From contig NZ_QZMT01000003.1 of the NCBI RefSeq assembly GCF_003932495.1, positions 85,898 to 149,897 of the forward strand: a stretch of 64,000 nucleotides of DNA. The letters run 5' to 3'. The position numbers were made by a program, and so were the translations under genes. This DNA comes from Guyparkeria sp. SCN-R1. GTDB lineage: Bacteria; Pseudomonadota; Gammaproteobacteria; Halothiobacillales; Halothiobacillaceae. The notes below the pieces were generated by a model. The model did no database searches. It was not told where the DNA came from and saw only the letters and a program-made list of their open reading frames with translations. This document shows positions 1 to 7,703 of this stretch, one piece after another. Position 1 is the first letter of the stretch. Each line of letters opens with the position of its first letter.

Positions 1-2245
1 CAAGACCAAGAACACCATCGAGGTGGTGGTCGACCGCTTCAAGGTGCGAGACGACCTACAACTGCGGCTGGCCGAATCCTTCGAGACCGCGCTGCGGCTG
101 GCCGACGGTCAGGCGATGGTCGTCTCGATGGATTCCGACGAGGAGCATGTCTTCTCCTCGAAGCACGCCTGCCCCAAGTGCGGCTACTCGCTGGGCGAGC
201 TCGAGCCGCGGCTGTTCTCCTTCAACAACCCGGTCGGCGCCTGCCCAAGCTGTGACGGGCTGGGGGTGAAGCAGTTCTTCGACCCGCAGAAGGTGATCAT
301 CAACCCCGAGCTGTCGCTGGCCGCCGGCGCGGTGCGCGGTTGGGACCGGCGCAATGCCTACTATCACGCACTGCTCTCCTCGCTGGCGCGGCACTACGAC
401 TTCGACCTCGAGACCCCGTGGGAGGAGCTGACCGACGAGTTGCGCGAGGTGATCCTGCACGGCTCGGGCAAGGAGAAGATCGCGTTCACCTACATCGGCC
501 CGCGCGGCCGGGCGAAGGAGCGCACGCATCCCTGGGAGGGCGTGCTGCCCAACATGTCGCGGCGCTACCGCGAGACCGAGTCGCAGGCGGTGCGCGAGGA
601 ACTGGCGCGCTACATCTCCGAGCAGGCCTGCCCGAGCTGTCACGGCACCCGCCTGAACCGCGCCGCGCGGCACGTGTTCATCGAGGGGCACAACCTGCCG
701 ACGATCACCCGCTGGTCGATCGGCCACTCGGCCGCCTTCTTCGCCGAGCTGGAACTGGAAGGGGCGCGCGGCGAGATCGCCACGCCGATCGTGCGCGAGA
801 TCCGCTCGCGGCTGAAGTTCCTCAACGACGTCGGCCTGAACTACCTGTCGCTCGACCGCAGCGCCGAGACCCTCTCGGGTGGCGAGGCCCAACGCATCCG
901 CCTGGCGAGCCAGATCGGCTCGGGGCTGGTGGGCGTGTCCTACATCCTCGACGAGCCGTCGATCGGCCTGCACCAGCGCGACAACGACCGCCTGCTGGGA
1001 ACGCTCACCCACCTGCGCGACCTCGGCAACACGGTGATCGTGGTCGAGCACGACGAGGACGCCATCCGCGCCGCGGATTTCGTGCTCGACATCGGGCCCG
1101 GGGCCGGTGCGCACGGCGGCCAGGTGGTCGCGCAGGGCACGCCCAAGCAGATCGAGGCCAACAAGGACTCGCTCACCGGCCAGTACTTATCCGGCAAGCG
1201 GGAGATCGAGGTGCCAACGCGCAATCGCGCGGATGCCGAGAAGATGCTCACACTCGAGGGGGCGACCGGGCACAACCTGCAGGGTGATCCGTTGCACATC
1301 CCGCTGGGGTTGTTCACCTGCATCACCGGCGTGTCCGGCTCGGGCAAGTCGACGCTGATCAACGACACCCTGTTCAAGATCAGCGCCCACCAGCTCAATC
1401 GCGCCAGCGCGACCGCCGCGCCGCACAAGAACATCCACGGGCTCGACCAGCTCGATAAGGTCATCGACATCGACCAGTCACCGATCGGGCGCACGCCACG
1501 CTCGAACCCGGCGACCTACACCGGACTGTTCACCACCATCCGCGAGTTGTTCGCCGGCACGCAGGAGGCCCGCTCGCGCGGCTACACGCCGGGGCGGTTC
1601 TCCTTCAACGTCAAGGGGGGGCGCTGCGAGGCCTGCCAGGGCGACGGGGTGATCAAGGTCGAGATGCACTTCCTACCGGACGTCTACGTGCCCTGTGATG
1701 TCTGCGGCGGGTCGCGCTACAACCGCGAGACGCTCGACATCCACTACAAGGGCAAGACCATCACGGACGTGCTGGAGATGACCATCGAGGAGGCCGCCGA
1801 ATTCTTCGAGGCGGTGCCCAGCCTGCACCGCAAGCTGACCACCCTGATGGACGTCGGCCTGGGCTACGTGAAGCTGGGGCAGAACGCCACCACGCTCTCC
1901 GGCGGCGAGGCCCAGCGGGTCAAGCTCTCCCGCGAGCTCGCCAAGCGCGATACCGGCCACACGCTCTACATCCTCGACGAGCCGACCACCGGCCTGCACT
2001 TCGAGGACGTCGCGCAACTGCTCAAGGTGCTCTACCGCCTGCGCGATCACGGCAACACCGTGATCGTGATCGAGCACAACCTCGACGTGATCAAGACGGC
2101 CGACTGGATCGTCGACCTGGGTCCGGAGGGCGGCTCCGGCGGCGGACGCATTATCGCCTCGGGCACGCCCGAGCAGGTCGCCGAGGTCGAGGGTTCGTAC
2201 ACCGGGTATTACCTCAAGCGGATGCTGACACCGACCAAGGCGTAG
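1..2245 (+). CDS. uvrA: Excinuclease ABC subunit UvrA (5' end outside window)
   Basis: Damage-recognition ATPase of UvrABC nucleotide excision repair, cytoplasmic. The reading frame is open from base 2, so about 200 N-terminal residues, including the first Walker A, lie upstream of the window. Visible in order: a CxxC...CxxC zinc module (CPKCGY ... CPSCDG), the first ABC signature [14 protein letters not shown] with [13 protein letters not shown], the second Walker [10 protein letters not shown], the second zinc finger (CEACQGDG ... CDVCGG), the second signature [15 protein letters not shown] and [13 protein letters not shown]. About 748 of the usual 940 residues are present. The family is certain; only the truncation at the window edge is unusual. 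Confidence 0.98.
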   Translation, partial: KTKNTIEVVVDRFKVRDDLQLRLAESFETALRLADGQAMVVSMDSDEEHVFSSKHACPKCGYSLGELEPRLFSFNNPVGACPSCDGLGVKQFFDPQKVIINPELSLAAGAVRGWDRRNAYYHALLSSLARHYDFDLETPWEELTDELREVILHGSGKEKIAFTYIGPRGRAKERTHPWEGVLPNMSRRYRETESQAVREELARYISEQACPSCHGTRLNRAARHVFIEGHNLPTITRWSIGHSAAFFAELELEGARGEIATPIVREIRSRLKFLNDVGLNYLSLDRSAETLSGGEAQRIRLASQIGSGLVGVSYILDEPSIGLHQRDNDRLLGTLTHLRDLGNTVIVVEHDEDAIRAADFVLDIGPGAGAHGGQVVAQGTPKQIEANKDSLTGQYLSGKREIEVPTRNRADAEKMLTLEGATGHNLQGDPLHIPLGLFTCITGVSGSGKSTLINDTLFKISAHQLNRASATAAPHKNIHGLDQLDKVIDIDQSPIGRTPRSNPATYTGLFTTIRELFAGTQEARSRGYTPGRFSFNVKGGRCEACQGDGVIKVEMHFLPDVYVPCDVCGGSRYNRETLDIHYKGKTITDVLEMTIEEAAEFFEAVPSLHRKLTTLMDVGLGYVKLGQNATTLSGGEAQRVKLSRELAKRDTGHTLYILDEPTTGLHFEDVAQLLKVLYRLRDHGNTVIVIEHNLDVIKTADWIVDLGPEGGSGGGRIIASGTPEQVAEVEGSYTGYYLKRMLTPTKA

Positions 2246-2361
2246 GGGCGCCCCATCGGCGCGCGGCCGGGCCTCAGATTGTAGGAGCGCCTTCAGGCGC
2301 GATTCGCTAATCCGGACTCCGTGCGGCGCCAAACCGTTTCGCGGCTAAAGCCGCTCCTACC
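2242..2361. repeat. REP-like palindromic repeat cluster
   Basis: Right after uvrA there are three related units. GTAGGAGCGCCTTCAGGCGC starts at 2281, its inverted partner GCGGCTAAAGCCGCTCCTAC ends at 2360, and a diverged direct copy (GTAGGGGCGCCCCATCGGCG) starts at 2243, overlapping the uvrA stop. Each unit has a GTAGGAGC-type head and a short internal palindrome, as in the intergenic REP/BIME elements of Pseudomonas and relatives. The head-to-head pair could also end transcription between the convergent uvrA and PRC-barrel genes. Confidence 0.75.
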
Positions 2362-2369
2362 GTAGCGAT

Positions 2370-2912
2370 CTACTCCAGGGTGCGCTGCAGGCTCTCGAGC
2401 ACGTCGCGGGTCTTTTCCTTGGTCTTGTCGATGACGTTGGAGGTGGTGTCCTTGGTCGCCTGCCAGGCGCTCGATGCGCCAGATTTGGTGCTTGACCAGA
2501 TGTCGGCAGCGGCTTCCTTGGTCTGGGCCCACCAGTCGTTGTCGACGCGCGGATAGTCGCGCACCTGGTCGAGGTCGTCGTTGAGGAACACCGCGTAGGA
2601 AACGCGATCAAGTCGGTCGCCGGAGCGGGTCGCCACCGAGAACTGCTGCACCTCGACGAATCGGTAATCGTCGCCAGTCACGCCATCGATGGCATCGTCG
2701 AGCTCGATTACCAGGCCGTGGACCTTCATGTTCTCGGCCACCAGGACGTCCTCGACCTCACCCACCTCGCGATTGCGATCGGCGGCCAGAAAGACGTCCG
2801 CCCCGATCAGGGCATCCATCGAATACAGCCCTTCCGGCGCGTTTTCCGCCAACACGGACTGGGACAGCGTTACGGCAATGGCTCCAGCCAACAGGGTGTT
2901 CATGCGCTTCAT
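2370..2912 (-). CDS. Exported PRC-barrel domain protein
   Basis: 180 aa. Residues 1-22 form a signal peptide (MKRMNTLLAGAIAVTLSQS...VLA) with likely cleavage before ENAP. Residues about 30-105 resemble a PRC-barrel (LIGADVFLAADRNREVGEV ... VHGLVIELDD), a small beta-barrel found in RimM, photosynthetic reaction centres and many periplasmic stress proteins. Residues 125-180 are an alanine, serine and lysine-rich amphipathic helix (TKEAAADIW, TKDTTSNVIDKTKEKT). The RBS GGAGAG lies just upstream, 21 bp after the DksA-like gene, so the two are probably co-transcribed. The molecular role is unknown. Confidence 0.8.
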   Translation of the reverse strand: MKRMNTLLAGAIAVTLSQSVLAENAPEGLYSMDALIGADVFLAADRNREVGEVEDVLVAENMKVHGLVIELDDAIDGVTGDDYRFVEVQQFSVATRSGDRLDRVSYAVFLNDDLDQVRDYPRVDNDWWAQTKEAAADIWSSTKSGASSAWQATKDTTSNVIDKTKEKTRDVLESLQRTLE

Positions 2913-2933
2913 AGGATCTCTCCTGATTGGTTG

Positions 2934-3284
2934 TTATTCACTCTCGGCGCACTCGACGCAGCGCGTCACGCTGGGATCGTTTTGGAGTCGACGGACGGGA
3001 ATGGGTTCCCCGCAGACGAAGCAGTCGCCATACTCCTCGTTTTCCATCCGCCGCAGGGCGCCGTCGACGCGGCCGAGTTCGCGTTTCCAACGGGCGCGGA
3101 GCGCCCGAGCCATTTCCCGAACCTGCGCTGAATCGATGCGCGACAGCTGACTCTCCTTGCTCTGGCACGCGCTGTCGATTTCCACCCGCTCGGTGGATTC
3201 GTCACTGCCGCTCAGCAGCTCTCGCAGCGATTCGCGCCTCTCGAGCAACTGGACGCGGAGTGCCTCGCGCAGCGCGTCATCCAC
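2934..3284 (-). CDS. DksA/TraR-family zinc-finger protein
   Basis: 116 aa. The C-terminus has the four-cysteine zinc finger of the DksA/TraR family (CFVCGEPIP ... TRCVEC). The N-terminal two thirds is predicted coiled coil (REALRVQLLERRESLREL, VREMARALRARWKREL). Family members bind the RNA polymerase secondary channel and change initiation. It is shorter than classical DksA (about 150 aa), and the coiled-coil tip does not show the DxxDxA signature, so it is a paralogue rather than housekeeping DksA. The start is GTG, 6 bp after the DsrE-like stop, with no clear Shine-Dalgarno, which suggests translational coupling. Confidence 0.85.
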   Translation of the reverse strand: MDDALREALRVQLLERRESLRELLSGSDESTERVEIDSACQSKESQLSRIDSAQVREMARALRARWKRELGRVDGALRRMENEEYGDCFVCGEPIPVRRLQNDPSVTRCVECAESE

Positions 3285-3290
3285 GGGCGG

Positions 3291-3788
3291 TCAGTCGATC
3301 TTGATCTTGGCGTAGCCCCGCTGGGCGTAGGCCGCGGCAGTGACGAATGTGTTGCCCACCTCGACCAACGGCTCGACCAGGTCGGCCTGGGTGATACCCG
3401 AGCGGCGACTGGCGATCGAGCAGACCTCCATGCGCTCGACACCCGCCAGGGCGTGCAGCTCGGCGAGCTTCGAGTGGATCTGCAGAATCGTCTGGGCGTG
3501 CTCGATGTTCCGGTCCGGGGCATCACGGGTCAGCAATCGAACCGATCCGCCACGAAAACCGAACACCATGCGCGGCGTCACGCCCTGGCGTTCGAGATCC
3601 CGGTAGGTCTGTTCGATCACGCCCAGCCGCGCGAGCAGGGCACCCGGGTCGGATGCCGTCACGTCCCAGAGGATGCGCGCCTCCTCGAGCCCCTGCAGGG
3701 CACGCGAGTCGTCCGGCCGCGGCACGTCATTGGCGACCGCCAGTCCCGGCAGCAACATGAACATCAGACCCAGCATCACTCGGCGCAT
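3291..3788 (-). CDS. Exported DsrE-like protein
   Basis: About 165 aa from the ATG at 3788, which has AAGGAGG just upstream; a longer frame to 3860 lacks this. Residues 1-18 are a signal peptide (MRRVMLGLMFMLLPGLAVA). The mature part resembles the DsrE/DsrF-like fold of small sulfur-carrier proteins: an ILWDVTASDPGALLARLGVIEQT strand-helix start, MVFGFRGGSVRLL, and a single cysteine (MEVCSIASRR) at the position where DsrE-type proteins often carry their sulfur-accepting cysteine. Export of a DsrE-like protein, and the MBL-fold gene upstream, point to periplasmic sulfur chemistry, but the substrate is unknown. Confidence 0.75.
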   Translation of the reverse strand: MRRVMLGLMFMLLPGLAVANDVPRPDDSRALQGLEEARILWDVTASDPGALLARLGVIEQTYRDLERQGVTPRMVFGFRGGSVRLLTRDAPDRNIEHAQTILQIHSKLAELHALAGVERMEVCSIASRRSGITQADLVEPLVEVGNTFVTAAAYAQRGYAKIKID

Positions 3789-3935
3789 GGCCCCTTCCTC
3801 CTTGTGCTCAATGGCGACACGTCCAACCAGTAAAGCCGATCGGGGCGGCAATGCAAGCAATTGATTTTCGGTCGGCGCGGGCCTGTCGGTGGAGAGTCAC
3901 GCGATCCGATTCGACCAACCCCCACAGGCGGGCAC

Positions 3936-3967
3936 AAAAAAACCGCCCGCGGATTGCTCCGGGGCGG
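3936..3967 (-). terminator. Rho-independent terminator after the MBL-fold gene
   Basis: On the minus strand, CCGCCC and GGGCGG (3943-3967) form a GC-rich hairpin followed at once by seven T (plus-strand run of A at 3936-3942). It separates the MBL-fold gene from the DsrE-like/DksA-like/PRC group. Confidence 0.85.
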
Positions 3968-3995
3968 CCTGACGGAACGGTGACTCGTCAGTCGA

Positions 3996-4994
3996 TCAGA
4001 ACTCGAATTCCATCTTCTGGAAGACGCGCCCGGCGTTCTGGCCGGCGAGTTCGTCGTAAGTGTGCCAGTGCGAGAACTGGCTCTGGTCAAGCTCGTAGGC
4101 ATCCTGCAGGCTGCCGCCCTCGTCGATGATCTTGCCGATCTCGGTGCGCAGGAACGTAAGGTAGTCAGCGGTGTAGTGCTGGACCGTTTCCATGTCGGTC
4201 GGCCCACCGTGGCCCGGGATGATGGTCTTGCCCTCGGCGACCTCGACGAACTTCGGCCATGTCTCCAACCAGGCGGCCGTGTCGGTGTACTCGAAGATCG
4301 GCAGCATGCGGATGTTGAAGGCCATGTCGCCGGCGATCACCACGTCACGCTCGGGGATGACCACCGAGATATCGCCCGGGGAATGGGCCTCGCCGAAGTA
4401 GATCACCTCGGCGGTCATGCCGCCGAGGTCGAGTTCAATGCGGTCCTCGAAGGTGCGGCTGACGGAGACCGCCTCGTCGGTGCCTTCGGCCTTTTCCTCG
4501 GCGATGCGCTTGAGCGTGTCGAGGTAGTCGGCCTTGTGGCTGTCGTAGTACTCGGCGGCATCGACGTGGGCGATGACCTCCGCACCCTGGTCAATCCAGT
4601 AGCCGGTCGCCAGGGACGAGTGCAGCTGACCGTTCTCGTTCACCACGTACTTGACCGGCACGTCGGTGCGCTTCTTGATTTCCTCGTGCAGGGCCTCGGC
4701 GAGCTGGTAGGAGGCGCCGGCATTCATGACCAGCACCGCGTCCTCGCCGATCACGAACGAGAGGTTGTTGTTATGCAACGAGTTCTCGTAGGTGTAGGGC
4801 TGGGTCGCACCGATCGCCGACCAGACGTCATCGGTGACCTTCTGCGGCATGTCGTAGAGCATCGAATCCGGCGCCTTATCGGGCGGATTGTCATCTTCGG
4901 CCATCGCCGGACCGGCGACCAGGCCGGTGGTCGCCATCGCCAAAAGCGCACTACCGGCCAGGTTGCGCGTGCCTCTCATCCATTCGGTCAACAT
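3996..4994 (-). CDS. Periplasmic MBL-fold protein with degenerate metal site
   Basis: 332 aa from the ATG at 4994, which has AAGGAG upstream; the open frame runs on to 5093 but without a signal. A signal peptide ends at AGPAMA. The metallo-beta-lactamase fold is clear (VIGEDAVLVMNAGA, AHSPGDISVVIPERDVVIAGD, IIPGHGGPTD). However, the usual N-T-H-x-H-x-D-H loop reads NENGQLHSSL, so three of the four first-shell ligands are missing, while the later H, D and H (GEAHSPGD, VIAGDM, IPGHGG) remain. Similar exported proteins occur near sox-type sulfur oxidation genes. Single metal, altered metal or non-catalytic binding are all possible. Confidence 0.82.
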   Translation of the reverse strand: MLTEWMRGTRNLAGSALLAMATTGLVAGPAMAEDDNPPDKAPDSMLYDMPQKVTDDVWSAIGATQPYTYENSLHNNNLSFVIGEDAVLVMNAGASYQLAEALHEEIKKRTDVPVKYVVNENGQLHSSLATGYWIDQGAEVIAHVDAAEYYDSHKADYLDTLKRIAEEKAEGTDEAVSVSRTFEDRIELDLGGMTAEVIYFGEAHSPGDISVVIPERDVVIAGDMAFNIRMLPIFEYTDTAAWLETWPKFVEVAEGKTIIPGHGGPTDMETVQHYTADYLTFLRTEIGKIIDEGGSLQDAYELDQSQFSHWHTYDELAGQNAGRVFQKMEFEF

Positions 4995-5137
4995 ACGGTT
5001 CCACTCCTTGCCTTGGGCAATACCCACAAGCATTTTGGGTTTAACTATTAGCGAGCTAACCATCTCGCCGTTCACGCGAGAAAACAACCCCACGAACCAT
5101 TCGGGTTTTTGATTCGAAAGAACATACGTTAATCAGC

Positions 5138-5162
5138 ATTCAATCAACCAGTTGATCGATTC
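5138..5162. promoter_or_regulatory. Candidate ArsR-type operator upstream of MBL-fold gene
   Basis: The AT-rich site begins ATTCAATCAACCAGTTGAT and contains the perfect palindrome ATCAAC-CA-GTTGAT (5143-5156). It starts with the same ATTCAATCA as the operator at 30707. It lies about 145 bp upstream of the MBL-fold start and 20 bp before the end of the neighbouring aldo/keto reductase gene. Assignment is by resemblance only. Confidence 0.4.
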
Positions 5163-5181
5163 AGGCTGAAATGTCTGGGGG

Positions 5182-6165
5182 CTAGTTCCAGTCTAGTCCG
5201 CCGCGCGTCGCCCAGTACGACTCGGGACGCTCGGCAAGCGCAGCCAACGCCTCTCGGTCCGCCGGCGCGAGGGTGACGTCCAGCGCCCGTAGGTTGGACG
5301 CCAGCTGTGCCTCGTTACCGGCCCCGGACAGCACCATGTCCACGCACGCCTGATCCAGCAGCCAGCCGATCGCCATTGCGTCACGCCCAACCCCGTGCCG
5401 CCCGGCCACGGCATCCAGCGCCTCCATCGCGCCCGCGTCCTCCGGCCGGTCGTTGCGCGCGGTCAATCGGCCGTTGGCGACTGCCTCCTTGATGATCACG
5501 GCCATGCCGGCCTGGGAGGCCTGTTCGAGCTGGCCCAGCACCGACGGTTCGAGCAGGTTGACGGTCGCCTGCACGGCGTCGAACAGGGGCCGACCGTCGA
5601 TCTCGACCTCCATCGCCCGGGCCAGGGTCTCGGCCTGCGCCGGGCCGCTGGTGGTCAGGCCGATGGCCACACCCTGGTCGCGCAGTTCGCCCAAACGCTC
5701 GAGCACCGACCCGTTCTCCAGCACACCGGAGTCGAGCGTGGCCGAGTGAATCTGGTAGAGCGCGGGCGCAAAGCCGAGCGCCCCCACGGTTTCGCCCCAC
5801 TGGCGGTCGAGCACCTCGAGGCTGTGCTCCTTGACCTCGTGGACGTCGGCATCCACCTGCCAGCCGGCGGTGTAGGTGTAGCCCCATTTCGAGCCCACCG
5901 TGGGGCGCTCGTCGGCCGACCGATGGGCCAACCAGTCACCCAGGAACGCCTCGGCCCGGCCGTAGGAGCGCGCGGCATCGACGTAGCGGAGGCCATGCCG
6001 CCAGGCGCTCTCGAGCATGGCGTGGCAGTGCGCGCGCATGGCCTCGACATCGCGACCGTCGGGCATGTCCTCGCCGTGGCCGAGGTTGATGTAGCCGGGG
6101 CGGCCGAGGGCGGCCAGCCCCAGGCCGACGCGGGGTCGGGGAAGGGTCAATCGCTTCTCCGGCAT
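5182..6165 (-). CDS. Aldo/keto reductase
   Basis: 327 aa NADPH-dependent oxidoreductase with a TIM barrel. The catalytic tetrad is visible: D and Y in YVDAARSYGRAE, K in GSKWGY and H in YQIHSA. The C-terminal part (AIGWLLDQACVDMVLSGAGN, LASNLRAL) matches the cofactor-binding end of this superfamily. The substrate cannot be predicted. The ATG at 6165 lies next to a divergent psiE-like gene. No operon partner is evident. Confidence 0.88.
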   Translation of the reverse strand: MPEKRLTLPRPRVGLGLAALGRPGYINLGHGEDMPDGRDVEAMRAHCHAMLESAWRHGLRYVDAARSYGRAEAFLGDWLAHRSADERPTVGSKWGYTYTAGWQVDADVHEVKEHSLEVLDRQWGETVGALGFAPALYQIHSATLDSGVLENGSVLERLGELRDQGVAIGLTTSGPAQAETLARAMEVEIDGRPLFDAVQATVNLLEPSVLGQLEQASQAGMAVIIKEAVANGRLTARNDRPEDAGAMEALDAVAGRHGVGRDAMAIGWLLDQACVDMVLSGAGNEAQLASNLRALDVTLAPADREALAALAERPESYWATRGGLDWN

Positions 6166-6268
6166 GGTGAACGATCTCTCGTGGCTGAATGGTCAAGAAG
6201 GGATATACAGTAGGCAAAAGACAACGACGGGCCAACACGACGGCCCGGCATCAAATGGAGAGGCTAGC

Positions 6269-6730
6269 ATGCAGCAATTTCGTCTGGGTCCACCGGTACA
6301 CCGCGTCGTTCGTGGCCTGGAACTCGTCGGCCTAGTGGTGATCCTGATCGCCACCTTCATCGCTGCCGGGCAGGACATCGCCGAGATGATCGAGGCGCGG
6401 CGCGTCACGCTCGCCGACTTGCTGCTCCTGTTCCTCTACCTCGAGGTGCTGGCGATGATCGGCGCCTACCTGCAGACCGGCCGGCTGCCGATCCGGTTCC
6501 CGATCTACATCGGTATCATCGCGCTGGCGCGATTCCTGGTACTGGAAGTGAAGGATCTGGAGGCCTGGAAGATGCTGGCCGTCGGCGCGACCATGCTGAT
6601 CCTGGCCGGCACGGTGCTGCTGTTGCGCTACGGGCACCTCAAGCTGCCCTACCCGGAGAACGAGGCCGAGACCATTACCGGCGACGTCGACGACTCAAGG
6701 CGACGAGGTGTGGAGCACGACGGCAGCTGA
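6269..6730 (+). CDS. PsiE-family phosphate-starvation membrane protein
   Basis: 153 aa. Four predicted membrane helices, roughly at residues 15-35 (LELVGLVVILIATFIAAG), 47-68, 74-92 and 102-122, followed by a polar, acidic C-terminal tail. Length, the helix layout and the RFPIYIGIIALARFLVLEVK segment match the PsiE family, named for phosphate-starvation induction in E. coli; its molecular role is unknown. The ATG at 6269 follows GGAGAGG; the longer open frame from 6164 has no such site. Its location next to phoU and ppk1 supports a phosphate link. Confidence 0.8.
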   Translation: MQQFRLGPPVHRVVRGLELVGLVVILIATFIAAGQDIAEMIEARRVTLADLLLLFLYLEVLAMIGAYLQTGRLPIRFPIYIGIIALARFLVLEVKDLEAWKMLAVGATMLILAGTVLLLRYGHLKLPYPENEAETITGDVDDSRRRGVEHDGS

Positions 6731-6734
6731 ACGC

Positions 6735-6762
6735 AAAACGGGCCGGCATGATGCCGGCCCGT
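6735..6762. terminator. Bidirectional terminator between psiE-like gene and phoU
   Basis: The strong hairpin ACGGGCCGGC-ATGAT-GCCGGCCCGT sits between two convergent genes. The minus-strand side is followed by a T run (plus strand AAAA at 6735-6738), favouring termination of phoU transcripts. Confidence 0.8.
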
Positions 6763-6809
6763 CTCGTTCCCGCCCGTCGCGCGGGCTGGCGCGCTTTTGA
6801 ATCTACGTG

Positions 6810-7532
6810 CTAGATCTGCGTGCGTTCCTTGTCGTCACCGCGGCTCTGCCGGCAGACGCCCACGCCGCGCTGCTGGAAGATGACGTATTCGGCGATGTTG
6901 GCGCAGTGATCGCCGATGCGCTCGATCGCGCGCATGCAGTAGAGCATCCGCAGGCTGAGATCGACGTTCTGCGGGTTGTTCGCCATGTAATCGAGCAGTA
7001 CCTCGTGGACGGCGTTGTACTCGTGGTTGACGTGCGTGTCGCGGCGAATGATCTCCTCGGCGGCGACGCAATCCTGGCGAACGAAGGCGTCGAGCGCGTC
7101 GTGGAGCATGCCCTTGACGATCCGGCCCATCACGCGGAAGTGGGTGGAAAACGCCGTCTGTTGCAGCGTCGGCCCGACTTCCTCGGCAATGCGCGCGAGC
7201 TTCTCGGACTTGTCGCCGATGCGCTCGAGATCGGTGATCGCCTTGACGATCGCCATGATGGCGCGCAGGTCGCTGGCGGTGGGCGCGTAGCGGGCGATGA
7301 TGTGGATCGCCAGCTCGTCGATGGAGGTCTCGAGTCGGTCGATCTCGTAGTCCTGTTCCATGGCCACGCGGCCACGCTCGGCGTCCCCGTCGAGCAAGTA
7401 GGCCAGCGCGTCGTCGAAATGCTGTTCGGCCACGCCGCCCATGTTCATCAGCAGCGAACGCAGCGCGCCGAGATCATCGTCGTAACGGGTCAGGGTGTGC
7501 GGCGTGAGGTTGGGCGTGTCTTTGTCGCTCAT
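6810..7532 (-). CDS. phoU: PhoU phosphate-signalling regulator
   Basis: 240 aa cytoplasmic protein that links the Pst phosphate transporter to the PhoR sensor and restrains phosphate uptake. It has the two repeated three-helix PhoU domains with their conserved metal-binding motifs: ITDLERIGDKSEKLAR (first) and MRAIERIGDHCANIAEY (second). The RBS AAGGAGAT precedes ATG. It is not in a pst operon here but is divergent from ppk1, which suggests joint control of phosphate and polyphosphate storage. The last 15 residues are a polar extension. Confidence 0.96.
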   Translation of the reverse strand: MSDKDTPNLTPHTLTRYDDDLGALRSLLMNMGGVAEQHFDDALAYLLDGDAERGRVAMEQDYEIDRLETSIDELAIHIIARYAPTASDLRAIMAIVKAITDLERIGDKSEKLARIAEEVGPTLQQTAFSTHFRVMGRIVKGMLHDALDAFVRQDCVAAEEIIRRDTHVNHEYNAVHEVLLDYMANNPQNVDLSLRMLYCMRAIERIGDHCANIAEYVIFQQRGVGVCRQSRGDDKERTQI

Positions 7533-7703
7533 TTGTTCGGGATCTCCTTAAGGCGGCTTGTCTCGACCCGGTTGCTAGGGTTTACTCGTGGCATGAGGGC
7601 TTAACATGCCTGTCATGCCCGGCGGGCAGACTGGACGACCCGCATGACACCGGGGCTGGCCGCCCAAATACGCGTACTCTAACCGACTTTACGTTGCGAA
7701 ATA

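Noticed and set aside
7610..7616. CTGTCAT as a Pho box between phoU and ppk1
   Set aside because: A Pho box needs two 7-mers spaced 11 bp; the second is missing.
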